From IMG/VR virus record IMGVR_UViG_3300025767_000165, positions 1 to 20,656 of that record: a DNA stretch of 20,656 nt, one strand, 5' to 3'. Below are positions 8,122 through 16,722 of this stretch, piece by piece. Origin of the DNA: a virus. Position 1 is the first letter of the stretch; each line of letters opens with the position of its first letter. The position numbers and the translations under genes were made by a program. The notes below the pieces were generated by a model. The model was not told the DNA's origin. It saw only the letters and a list, made by a program, of their open reading frames with translations, and did not search any database.

Positions 8122-8126
8122 CCTCC
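8122..8126 (-). promoter_or_regulatory. Shine-Dalgarno site that fixes the TTG start of the small terminase
   Basis: The minus strand reads AGGAGG followed by a 7-base spacer and TTG (8114-8112). This near-perfect ribosome binding site is the reason to accept the rare start codon. It lies between the start and the end of the oppositely oriented tRNA gene. Confidence 0.75.
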
Positions 8127-8142
8127 TGTATTAAGGCCACAC

Positions 8143-8219
8143 GGTTCCATAGCTCAACTGGATAGAGCAACTGCCTTCTAAGCAGTAGGCTGAGGGTTCG
8201 AGTCCTTCTGGAACCGCCA
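8143..8219 (+). tRNA. tRNA-Arg (anticodon UCU), 3' CCA encoded
   Basis: The 77-base sequence folds as a complete cloverleaf. The acceptor stem is GGTTCCA (8143-8149) with TGGAACC (8209-8215), then G and encoded CCA (8217-8219). The D stem is GCTC/GAGC. The anticodon stem ACTGC/GCAGT (8170-8174, 8182-8186) carries the loop CTTCTAA with anticodon TCT at 8177-8179, which reads AGA (and possibly AGG). The T arm is GAGGG-TTCGAGT-CCTTC with one G-U pair. All stems pair, so it looks functional. It is on the plus strand, opposite to every protein gene here, and ends 5 bases from the stop of the giant ejection gene. Phages often carry tRNAs for codons that they use more than their host. Confidence 0.95.
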
Positions 8220-8224
8220 TTTCT

Positions 8225-11200
8225 TTATGCTGATAGCGCGCCCCTACCGAGCGACAAGGCGGCCTTTTCGTCTTCATCCTCGCGCTCGCCAACCAACATG
8301 TTTGCAATGATGGCAGCTACTACAACGCCGATTGGTGCGCTGTAGAACTTGGCGACTGCAGAACTGTCAGACTGGTTTAACAAGTCTCTGGCGAACTGAG
8401 CTGCTGTTGGGGCTATTTGTTTTAGGCGCTGCGGGTTAGTTAAGTATGCAGCTATAAGGTCAGCAATCAGCTCTTCAGGTGCGTTCATATAAGTACGCTC
8501 GAACTTTTCGAAGGACTTCGCCTCTTTTGGCATCATAACTGCAGCCGCATATCCACCGGTTTCTGCCAGTTCTGCTTGGCTATTTTGAAACACTTGGTAT
8601 GATTCTCTGACACTAAATGATGGGTCTTCAAGACCGTAAGGTGATAAAGCGCCTTGTTTAGATTGGAGTTGTTTTAGCTCTTCAATGAGTTGTCTTGCTT
8701 GAGCGACTGCTGCGCTGTTTAACGATTTAGTCTCAGTGAGCTTCGGTTTCTTTGAAGCAGCATCAATTAGAAAGGCTAGTTGTCCATCCAAAGTGTACGC
8801 ATATTGAGGCTTTGCACCTTTTAAGACCTTTTTACCGCTAGCATCATTCCGATCATCCGAGATCCGCACAATCTTATCCCAGTTTTTATTCGGCTTGCCA
8901 TCTTTATTACGGACATTAAGAGCTGGTCTAGCGCCAAACACATGACCTAGCTCATGAGCTAAGGTAAATATATAGTTTTGTAACGATACTTTACCGCTGA
9001 CCAAGTATGGTGTCTTTGCGCCATCTTTTAAAACGCCAATTTCACCCCAACTATCAGCAGACAACGAATATCTTGGATCAAACGTTGCTAGTAAATTACC
9101 CACGGTGCTACCATCTAGTTTAACACCATGATCAACCAACTGCTGTTTCTGCATGTCGCTGGTGCTTAAATAGATCTTAACGGCTACACCAAGTGCTTCA
9201 GCAATCTTTTTGATTGCCTCGGGGTTTTGAACGCCGTTTTCAAAAGGTGTACCTTTTTGCCCGATTGGGATTGGCTTACCTTTTGATAGGTAATCAGCTA
9301 CGATTTGAGCCTGTTGATCTTGCTCTGAGCTAAGGCCAAGCTCGCGTACCTCTTCGGGGGTTGCTGGTCTCGATCCGAAACTATCAGCTAAACTTTGGAA
9401 GAACCCTTTGCTGGACGCCATGCTGGCGTTGCTGTCACTCGGATCGACTTGTCGATCTCCGCTGCTTCCTCCGGTGACATCTGATCCGGTGCCATCGGTG
9501 TAATCTTTGCTAGACGTGTGAAACCCGCCATCAAAAGGTCGTCCACCTTCTGATCGGTAGAGTTCTGCGAGGGCTTCTTTGTTGACTTCTGGGTTTTCAT
9601 ACCAAGGCCTACTCTTGTTTTTACTAACTTTGAAACTCTTTGGAACTATAACATTATCCTTGATCTTTTTCAGCACTAATTTGCTTTGCTCAGGGGTAAA
9701 TTCGTACATATTCCCAAGGCCATCAGGTAATGCGATATAAGGCATACCATCGCTGTAATAATAGACTGCGCCACTCTCAAAGTTGTCGTATTTACCTTCT
9801 CTCGTATGGATGTTTTGATAGGGATTTTCAATACCAAGAGATTCATTGATGATACCGTTAATTGTACCGTGATCTACCTCTTGAGCTGAGCTGGCAACCC
9901 AGCTTTCCCAATGATAGCGCCCCATCGAGAAATCATCGCCTCGGCCGAGATCTTCGTAGGCCTTTTTAACGACTGGCATCAGATCTCGTTCTAGAGCTTC
10001 GTAGTACATCAGCCCCATTGCATCATCACCGAGTGCTTGAATACCTGAGCCTGTAATTTGCTTCTTATCTACTTTGGTTGTGTCATATAAGTTAAAACCT
10101 TCGAAGCGTCCGTCATCAAACATGTTACGGAACTGCACACGGTCTAGAACCATGACATCATTACGGCCGGCAACTAACAGCATGAAGGATAGCACTTTGT
10201 TATTGATGCCTACCTTATCATTGATCCGGTGAAACTCACGGCGCACATCGCGGCCACTCAGTTCTGGATCAGCGATAAGATCATGCAGATGCTGCATTGG
10301 TGTCTTACCGTTAGCCATTGGCTTTGACATCTTTGTTAAAGTGGTCTTACCGAAACCGTTTAGATTGTGTTTCGCTCCAGATCCGGCGCTAGATGTTGGT
10401 ATCGCCTTTTCTGTCCACTGTAGATATTCCTTTAGATTAAAATTACCATCAGCGGCATCTTGGATGAATTTACCGATGCCTGTCTTATTTCCTCTAGATG
10501 TCACTACATCCAGAAAAGCACCTTCTTGAACAAAGGGTGAAACACCTTTGCTCAGGACGCCCCATAACAGTAACTTACCGGTAATGTCTGGGCGAGCCTG
10601 ACCGCTTTCGTATGCCGATCTAAAATCATCAGCAGCAGCAAACCCATCGGCTGCCATATCCTTTTGGCCTTCAGTTAGTCCACCTATTTGATCAACAATA
10701 ATCTGTGGGTTCTGAGCCATCTCCAACGCACGGTAAGGGATAAGGGGTACGGATCCATCTTTATTGGCATTGCCCATTGCGTCAGCTAAGAAATCCGCAA
10801 AGGCTTCTTTACTCTCTAATGTGTTTGGGTGGTCTGCCAAAAGCTGATCGAGATTAGCTAGCTGCTGATCAATATTACCAATGTTCGAAGATGCTAGGAT
10901 CTTTCTTTTGTGGTCATAGAAGCTATTTGTAGCTGTTCTCAGGAATGGCAGTAACTGATACTGACCGCCAGTGGTGAGGCTAAAGTCATTTGACAGTGTT
11001 TCACCGGCTGGAACTGCTAACATTGCAGATTTGGATGAGCTGGCGACTATGGTTGGCTTAGGTGATACCTTGATTGATTCATATACAGGGTGCTCATGGC
11101 CACCAGATGTAATGATTGTACCGATCTGCTTTCCAAACTCAGGCACACCATACCCAGTCGGGCGTAGGAACGGTTGATTGCCAGCTTTGATGTTGCTGTT

Positions 11201-14032
11201 GTCTCTGGCCAACTGGGTTGGAACATCGAGCTGCAGATCTGTTGTATAGTAATGACGTGTTTTACCGGCTGCTGGATCTCGAGTTACATACGCAACCAAG
11301 CTCTCGGCATCAGCTTCCGTGCGTTTGTTACCTTTTGGCTGCTCTAGCCACCGCCACAACGGTAAACGGTTGCCTTTTTCAGTCACATTGAACTTCTTGT
11401 AGAGGTTCGACTGGAACCGATAGCCTGTGTTTTTATCCGGCAGCGGAGCTGGCTCAGGGTCTACATTCATACCACCAAAACCACCGTCTTGGATGAAAAT
11501 GCGGCCGCCAGCGTATGTGTTATCGGTGACACTTTCATTCTGTGGCATGGCGCGATAGTCACCAAGCGGATTGAATGCACCGGTAACCTTTTCAGTCAGT
11601 TTCGGTGGTACAGGGAAAACACCTTGCCCACTACCCTGCTCAGGAACCGCCATGTTACTAGCCTGCGGCTGCTGCTGCATGACGCGCTCTACATAAGGCA
11701 TCAAGTATTTATCTGCTGCTGCCTTATCATTCATAGATGACCGAGCGCTGTCGTACAGAGACTGAGCCCTGCCGGCTGGATCCACGCCAAGGTTAGCTTG
11801 GTACTCTTGTAGAACTTGTAGTAATAGAGCTCTATCGCGCAGTGACAGGTTCCCATCACCACGGACTGCATCAGCGAGCTGTTTAGCTGTCTCGCGGTTG
11901 TCTTGGATACCACGCACATAGCCCGCGCTGACATCGCGTGGGGCTGCTGCACTAATGCCGGCAGCGCCAACTGGTATTGTGTAGTTCTCAGATAGGCGCG
12001 CAGCGAGCTGCGGGTTTTTTAAGGCAGATAGGTTTGGATCACTATCAACAATGCTTTTGGCAGCCCTGATGAGCTCGGTTAGCCCCTCGATGTCTTTAAC
12101 AGGATCACCCCTGACACTGGCTAACCATTCGTCAGCCGCTTGTGCTAAATCAGGCCGCTGCTGCTTAATTGTTTCCATGAGCTGCATCAATGTGTCACGA
12201 TCGACACCCTCAGTAGCTATGGTCATTACAGCTTCTGGTGAATCCTTGGCCGGCATATCGCCAGCGGCAAACGCTGCCTGACGGCGAGCTGTTTCATTAT
12301 CTTGACGCTGTTGTTCTTTAGCTTGCTGCTGCTCGAGTACTGATGGTTCATCTACGCCAATTAGTGGATCACGCTTCTTGTTATCACGGATGTACTTGGC
12401 AACATTACTGCGGCGTCCTGTCAGCTTATCGATAACGCGGCCAGTACCTTGGGCTGCAAGCTGCCCAGCTAAAGACAGGCCACCAGATGATATAGCTGCA
12501 CCACCTGATAAAATAGGCCTTAAGACGCGCTCAGCGGCGATTGCGCCCCTGTCGTAGCCAATGTTACTGCCAAACGGTGAGAGCTGGTCAGTGATGGCTG
12601 AAACACCACCCTGATAGCCTTTGTTGTGCAGTTTGGTGAGCTCGTTGGTCTTCCGCATTAAATTGATGAGGTCAGCGCCCTCTTTTGTGTCAGCTAGACG
12701 CTGTCCGGTCACTGGATCTACCAAATTGCCTACAGCTTCAAGCTCGCGCTTACCTACTACACTCTTAGTCTTGTTGCGAGCCTCACGGTACGCCAATTTA
12801 GCGAGTGTCTTCTCAATACGCGCCAAAAGCGGGTCGGTATCTTTTATATTCAGGGCATCTTTAAGGATCTGCCGCTGCATCTTCATCTGCTCATCGTAGT
12901 CAGCGTGAAGATCATCAATAACTTGGCGAGCGCCTTTGTTAGATGTCTTATTGAGGTCGTTGAGGTCGTAGCCTTCTTCCTCAGCTCGTGCTTCGATGTC
13001 TGCTGCAAAGCTAGAAGCAGCCTCAGCGTCCTCTGGTAGGGCTGGTTTATTGCTTAATGCGCCTGCAGCACCTTGAACTGGAACTGCAGCGGCTTTCATA
13101 GCGACACCACCGGCACCACCGAGCGCCATTTCATCTACTAGCTTATTGATGACCTCTTCTTTAGTGTACTTACCACCCTGTAGAGCCACACCGGCCATCT
13201 CAGTAGCGCTCTGAGCGCCTTCTGTGGCTGCTTCTCCACCACCGGATTTCAATACGGCTGTCAAGAAACGCCGCGCCATGCCTTTATCTTGCTTGGCTAA
13301 TACCTCAGCGATCTCTTGGGTGCTCATTGTGAGCAGCTTTTCTTTAGGGATTGCTTTACCAACGATGCTGCCCGCACCAATACGGTCTAATAGGCCAACA
13401 ACGGCACCAATTGCGATGTTTTTCTGGGCTGTTGACTGGTCATTGATGTCTAAGCCTTTTTCTTTAGCCTCAGATGTGGCCGATCCGATACCTAAACCGA
13501 TACCAGTAGCTAAAGCACCCCCACCGAGTACGGTTGCAGTGACAGGCGCGCCTAAAGTAGCCGCAATGAAGCCAGTAAGGGCAACTGCAGGGGTTGCAAC
13601 CATGGTCGCTGAGTTCTCTGCGCCTCTGGTCATGATCCAGTCGAGCGTTTTGCCTTTTTCCCAAGCATCGAGAAAGCTCATATCGCCAAGCGATGACTGG
13701 TATCCACCCTCAGCAATATCTTTGTCTTGCTGGCTGACTACATCTTTACCCCAATCAGCTATGCCTTGGTTACCAATCGCATTACCAACGGTCTGCGCTG
13801 CGTAGCCGCCGAGCTTTTGTGCCTGATCGACAGAGTACTCGAATGCATTGTCTCTATTATCTGGCGGGGGTGGCGCTGTAGGTGCTTGTAGTGGCTGCTG
13901 CTGTTGAGCCTGCGGCTGCTGCTGCTTTTGATCTTCTTGTTCGGCAAGCTGCCGCAGAACATCATCGAGATCCTGTTGAGAAATATTATCAGGAACCTCA
14001 TAGACGCTTCCACCTACTTGATACTGAGCCAT
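8225..14032 (-). CDS. Giant internal virion (ejection) protein with C-terminal zincin metallopeptidase motif
   Basis: The 1935-aa protein begins with YQVGGSVYEVPDNISQQDLD, a start common in large polyvalent phage proteins, then a Gln/Pro-rich linker (about residues 31-58). A Gly/Ala/Val-rich hydrophobic region at about 143-187 could insert into membranes. Long helical stretches follow (about 330-830), then a mixed region without a domain I can name (about 850-1500), and a Ser/Asp/Gly linker at about 1501-1545. The C-terminal part holds HELGH at 1693-1697, the zinc-binding HExxH motif, and a PEELIADLIAAYL helix at 1852-1864 that can supply the third ligand Glu. A hydrophobic segment lies near the C-terminus (SAPIGVVVAAIIANMLVG). 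It overlaps the transglycosylase gene by one base (TAATG) and is therefore co-expressed. It probably leaves the virion with the DNA and acts in the cell envelope or cytoplasm; the protease substrate is unknown. Confidence 0.85.
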   Translation of the reverse strand: MAQYQVGGSVYEVPDNISQQDLDDVLRQLAEQEDQKQQQPQAQQQQPLQAPTAPPPPDNRDNAFEYSVDQAQKLGGYAAQTVGNAIGNQGIADWGKDVVSQQDKDIAEGGYQSSLGDMSFLDAWEKGKTLDWIMTRGAENSATMVATPAVALTGFIAATLGAPVTATVLGGGALATGIGLGIGSATSEAKEKGLDINDQSTAQKNIAIGAVVGLLDRIGAGSIVGKAIPKEKLLTMSTQEIAEVLAKQDKGMARRFLTAVLKSGGGEAATEGAQSATEMAGVALQGGKYTKEEVINKLVDEMALGGAGGVAMKAAAVPVQGAAGALSNKPALPEDAEAASSFAADIEARAEEEGYDLNDLNKTSNKGARQVIDDLHADYDEQMKMQRQILKDALNIKDTDPLLARIEKTLAKLAYREARNKTKSVVGKRELEAVGNLVDPVTGQRLADTKEGADLINLMRKTNELTKLHNKGYQGGVSAITDQLSPFGSNIGYDRGAIAAERVLRPILSGGAAISSGGLSLAGQLAAQGTGRVIDKLTGRRSNVAKYIRDNKKRDPLIGVDEPSVLEQQQAKEQQRQDNETARRQAAFAAGDMPAKDSPEAVMTIATEGVDRDTLMQLMETIKQQRPDLAQAADEWLASVRGDPVKDIEGLTELIRAAKSIVDSDPNLSALKNPQLAARLSENYTIPVGAAGISAAAPRDVSAGYVRGIQDNRETAKQLADAVRGDGNLSLRDRALLLQVLQEYQANLGVDPAGRAQSLYDSARSSMNDKAAADKYLMPYVERVMQQQPQASNMAVPEQGSGQGVFPVPPKLTEKVTGAFNPLGDYRAMPQNESVTDNTYAGGRIFIQDGGFGGMNVDPEPAPLPDKNTGYRFQSNLYKKFNVTEKGNRLPLWRWLEQPKGNKRTEADAESLVAYVTRDPAAGKTRHYYTTDLQLDVPTQLARDNSNIKAGNQPFLRPTGYGVPEFGKQIGTIITSGGHEHPVYESIKVSPKPTIVASSSKSAMLAVPAGETLSNDFSLTTGGQYQLLPFLRTATNSFYDHKRKILASSNIGNIDQQLANLDQLLADHPNTLESKEAFADFLADAMGNANKDGSVPLIPYRALEMAQNPQIIVDQIGGLTEGQKDMAADGFAAADDFRSAYESGQARPDITGKLLLWGVLSKGVSPFVQEGAFLDVVTSRGNKTGIGKFIQDAADGNFNLKEYLQWTEKAIPTSSAGSGAKHNLNGFGKTTLTKMSKPMANGKTPMQHLHDLIADPELSGRDVRREFHRINDKVGINNKVLSFMLLVAGRNDVMVLDRVQFRNMFDDGRFEGFNLYDTTKVDKKQITGSGIQALGDDAMGLMYYEALERDLMPVVKKAYEDLGRGDDFSMGRYHWESWVASSAQEVDHGTINGIINESLGIENPYQNIHTREGKYDNFESGAVYYYSDGMPYIALPDGLGNMYEFTPEQSKLVLKKIKDNVIVPKSFKVSKNKSRPWYENPEVNKEALAELYRSEGGRPFDGGFHTSSKDYTDGTGSDVTGGSSGDRQVDPSDSNASMASSKGFFQSLADSFGSRPATPEEVRELGLSSEQDQQAQIVADYLSKGKPIPIGQKGTPFENGVQNPEAIKKIAEALGVAVKIYLSTSDMQKQQLVDHGVKLDGSTVGNLLATFDPRYSLSADSWGEIGVLKDGAKTPYLVSGKVSLQNYIFTLAHELGHVFGARPALNVRNKDGKPNKNWDKIVRISDDRNDASGKKVLKGAKPQYAYTLDGQLAFLIDAASKKPKLTETKSLNSAAVAQARQLIEELKQLQSKQGALSPYGLEDPSFSVRESYQVFQNSQAELAETGGYAAAVMMPKEAKSFEKFERTYMNAPEELIADLIAAYLTNPQRLKQIAPTAAQFARDLLNQSDSSAVAKFYSAPIGVVVAAIIANMLVGEREDEDEKAALSLGRGALSA

Positions 14033-15636
14033 TATGGGTTCAACCTTCTAACTTGAATGTTGTTACCAGATGAGGTCGTGATCGAAGAGCCACCACCAAT
14101 CTGCTGACCCTGCTGCATTAGGCCACCTTGATATTCCTGACGCTGGCGGTCGATTAGCTGAGTGGCTTTCTGGTAGTGATGTTTGACGCGCTGCAAGTTG
14201 TAAATGAACTGCTCGCGGCTCTGAGACTGACGCAGTGAAGCAAGTGATGATTTGAGCAAGGTCAATTCCATCTCTGAAACGTTACCCAATGCGCCACCTG
14301 TTGGGCTCTCATCGCGCATCTTTTGTAGTCTGTCGAAACCGATGTTGGCTTCTACCTGTTCGATCATCGAGGCAACATCATGTGCCGGAGATCCAGCGAC
14401 ATATGACATCGCGTTGCCAAGGAAGCCGGTCACGTTGTTAAATGGGTTCCAGTCATCAGCGGCTGTTTTGACGGCCTGCTCGATTGCGGCGATAGAGCCG
14501 AGGACATTCTCTTGATAGGCACTGCCGCCTGCTGCTGACTTGTTCATCTTGTTCTTGAGCTTGCCAAGCAGTGTATTATCTGACTTGTAGCGATCCATTT
14601 CGTCAGCGCGCTGCTCGTTACGGAATGCGCCGTACTCTTTACCGATTGCGCTCATTGCATCACCGGCACTTGTCATAGCGCCACCCATGCCGGCTGCGCC
14701 CATGCGTACCAGCATTTCACCTGTAGTCGCCCCAGAAGGCCTACGAGGTAGTGAGAATGCCGTCATGCTGCGGGTATCGCCGGTCATAGAAAGAGCGCCG
14801 GCATTGGGGTTACCCCCTAATGGGGCAACATTATCACCATTGTAATAGTCATCCTCTGGGGATGATTTAGTTAAAGCGCCGAATGAAGGATCGAACTGCT
14901 CCATATTTGGATCTGGCACACCATCAATAGTTGCAGCTTGCGCGGGTGTTACAAGGATGCCACCGCCGTCTTTGTAGTCACCTATCTGTGTGGCAGTTGA
15001 AGATCTAGCATCGCTGCCAGCCGCAGCGGCTGCTGTTAGCTGTTCTTGCATTTGGATTGCAGCTAAACGCCGTTTCTCTTGTTCTTGTTGCTTACGGAGC
15101 TCATCTTGCGGAGAAATGCCAAGGTCTTGTTGCTGGGCTAACAAGGCGCGGATCTGGTCTGGTGTCATTTGTTTATCAACCTCTGTTTGGGGCTGTTGTT
15201 GAGCTTTTTGCTGATCATCAATGTATCGAGCAGCTCTCAGGACATACTTTTGTGTGGTTGCCGGCAGATCCTCAAACCTACCGCCGGCTTCTTTCCAACG
15301 TGCAGCTTTAGTCGCACCCATGTTGTAGGCTGCTAGCTTTTCGAATGGTGTCGTGAAGCCGTGATGTTTACTGAAGCGCGTGATGTAATCACTAGCTATG
15401 CCTCTTGCTTTGATTGGATCTTCGAGATCCTTGACATCAAAGTTCGTTGGCATGCCGTAGCCGAGCTTATTTAGGTTGTCAGATCTGATCTGGTATGCAC
15501 CGATTTCAGTAGCGCCACCCAGTGCTCTATTAGCAGCATCTTGTGACAGGTGGCCTGTCTCAGAAAACCTAGCGGCGTCCAGTAGAAGCGGCTGCGGCAC
15601 ATCTGGATTAGATAGTACCCCTTGCCACCACAGCAT
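14032..15636 (-). CDS. Internal virion protein with N-terminal lytic transglycosylase domain
   Basis: Residues 1 to about 140 of this 534-aa protein match the soluble lytic transglycosylase fold: the catalytic Glu is most likely E26 in RFSETGHLS, followed by GGATEIGAYQI (40-50, the usual GAxGxMQ position), the AAYNMGATKAARW motif at 102-114 and LPATTQKYVLRAARYI at 124-139. Such enzymes cut the glycan strand of peptidoglycan, opening a local path for DNA during infection. The rest is Gln-, Ala- and Gly-rich, with helical segments, and probably assembles with the other ejection proteins. The ATG at 15636 is 4 bases after the stop of the previous gene. The domain starts very close to the N-terminus without a signal peptide, as expected for a virion-carried rather than an exported enzyme. 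Confidence 0.85.
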   Translation of the reverse strand: MLWWQGVLSNPDVPQPLLLDAARFSETGHLSQDAANRALGGATEIGAYQIRSDNLNKLGYGMPTNFDVKDLEDPIKARGIASDYITRFSKHHGFTTPFEKLAAYNMGATKAARWKEAGGRFEDLPATTQKYVLRAARYIDDQQKAQQQPQTEVDKQMTPDQIRALLAQQQDLGISPQDELRKQQEQEKRRLAAIQMQEQLTAAAAAGSDARSSTATQIGDYKDGGGILVTPAQAATIDGVPDPNMEQFDPSFGALTKSSPEDDYYNGDNVAPLGGNPNAGALSMTGDTRSMTAFSLPRRPSGATTGEMLVRMGAAGMGGAMTSAGDAMSAIGKEYGAFRNEQRADEMDRYKSDNTLLGKLKNKMNKSAAGGSAYQENVLGSIAAIEQAVKTAADDWNPFNNVTGFLGNAMSYVAGSPAHDVASMIEQVEANIGFDRLQKMRDESPTGGALGNVSEMELTLLKSSLASLRQSQSREQFIYNLQRVKHHYQKATQLIDRQRQEYQGGLMQQGQQIGGGSSITTSSGNNIQVRRLNP

Positions 15637-15640
15637 TGGA

Positions 15641-16702
15641 TTACACTAGGTTCATGGTGTTATAGGGTGTCCACCCCTGCTGTGTGAAACCACGGAATGG
15701 TGAAGCTACAGCCTGCTGCTGTTGCTGTACAAACGGATTAGCATTGAAATAGTCTTTAGCGAAGCCTGCACCCATCATACCACCGCTGAGCGCACCCATC
15801 ATTGGGCTGGGTGTATTGGTGTTTGGCATTGAGCCTGATGTCGGTGCGCCGCCCATGATACCTGACATAAACTTTTGATATGCGTTCATTGCGTAGTCGC
15901 GTTGATCTTCAAAGCCCATCTTGTTTGCATCCATGTTACCTTGGCTATCTTTCTGGAACGCTGATCCAGCATTGGCGGCGTTATTGGCTCCCTGATAGCC
16001 CATCGATAACGCGCTACCATAAGCATTAGCCATGTTTGAGTTTGCGTTGGACATGTTGTTGATCATGTTATTGTTGTTGTTCATGTACCGGTCCATCAGG
16101 TTGTTCTGTAGGTTTGATGACACATCGGCTTTACGATCATTGTAGCCTTCTATGGCTACAGCATCCATGAGAGCTGCACGGCTGTTGTTGATGTTACCGG
16201 TACCTGACGCTGAGCGAAGGCCTGCAGGGAGAGTGTTTCTAGTGAGATTGCGGTAGTCATCGCGCATCGCCGCATCAACCATGGGATTGAGCCTGTTAGG
16301 GTCACTAGCGTAGGCTGCTGCGTCACCGAGTGCATTCTTAGATGCCATGTCGTAGATATTCTGATAGTTACCAGCAAAGCCGCCTGTCTGACCCATGATA
16401 TTGTTGGCAGCATTCATGGCATTCATGCCCATTGTGTTTTGGGCGTTATATGCATCGATCTGCTGTTGGTTCATGCCGGCAAAGCGGTCGCCTGTGTACG
16501 CACCCATGCTGAGGGCGTTATTCAGGGCGTCATATCCGCCTGAGTAGCCTTTAGATAGGTACGGCTTAGCTAGATTGAAGCCTGCCATTGCGGCTGCATT
16601 TTGACGATCTACAGCGCCGGCTTGCTGCTTAGCTGCTTTGTTACCAAAAATGCCACCAACTACCGATGCGCCAAGTTGGGCGGTGAATGGATCCATACCC
16701 AT
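15641..16702 (-). CDS. Small ejection (DNA transfer) protein, Gly/Asn/Ala-rich
   Basis: The 353-aa product starts MGMDPFTAQLGASVVGGIFG, a short amphipathic glycine-zipper-like helix often seen at the start of podovirus ejection proteins, and is then rich in Ala, Asn, Met, Gly and Gln. A run of Asn with Met, MNNNNNMINNMSNANSNMAN, lies at about residues 207-226, and a second Gly/Met-rich segment at about 302-315 (MMGALSGGMMGAG) could enter a membrane. There is no catalytic motif. Its place just before the transglycosylase and the giant protein suggests that the three are packed in the head and ejected together, as with the three ejection proteins of P22-like and T7-like phages. The function is inferred from composition and gene order. 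Confidence 0.7.
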   Translation of the reverse strand: MGMDPFTAQLGASVVGGIFGNKAAKQQAGAVDRQNAAAMAGFNLAKPYLSKGYSGGYDALNNALSMGAYTGDRFAGMNQQQIDAYNAQNTMGMNAMNAANNIMGQTGGFAGNYQNIYDMASKNALGDAAAYASDPNRLNPMVDAAMRDDYRNLTRNTLPAGLRSASGTGNINNSRAALMDAVAIEGYNDRKADVSSNLQNNLMDRYMNNNNNMINNMSNANSNMANAYGSALSMGYQGANNAANAGSAFQKDSQGNMDANKMGFEDQRDYAMNAYQKFMSGIMGGAPTSGSMPNTNTPSPMMGALSGGMMGAGFAKDYFNANPFVQQQQQAVASPFRGFTQQGWTPYNTMNLV

Positions 16703-16722
16703 AGTTCTTCTCCAGTGATGAT

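Noticed and set aside
8143-8219. tRNA gene as a phage attachment site
   Set aside because: No integrase is in the window, the tRNA is complete, and integration here would separate ejection genes from packaging genes.
13224-13805. 193-aa plus-strand frame antisense to the giant gene
   Set aside because: It lies opposite the Gly/Ala/Val-rich N-terminal region of a convincing gene; its Pro/Ala/Ser-rich product is what codon shadows of such regions give.
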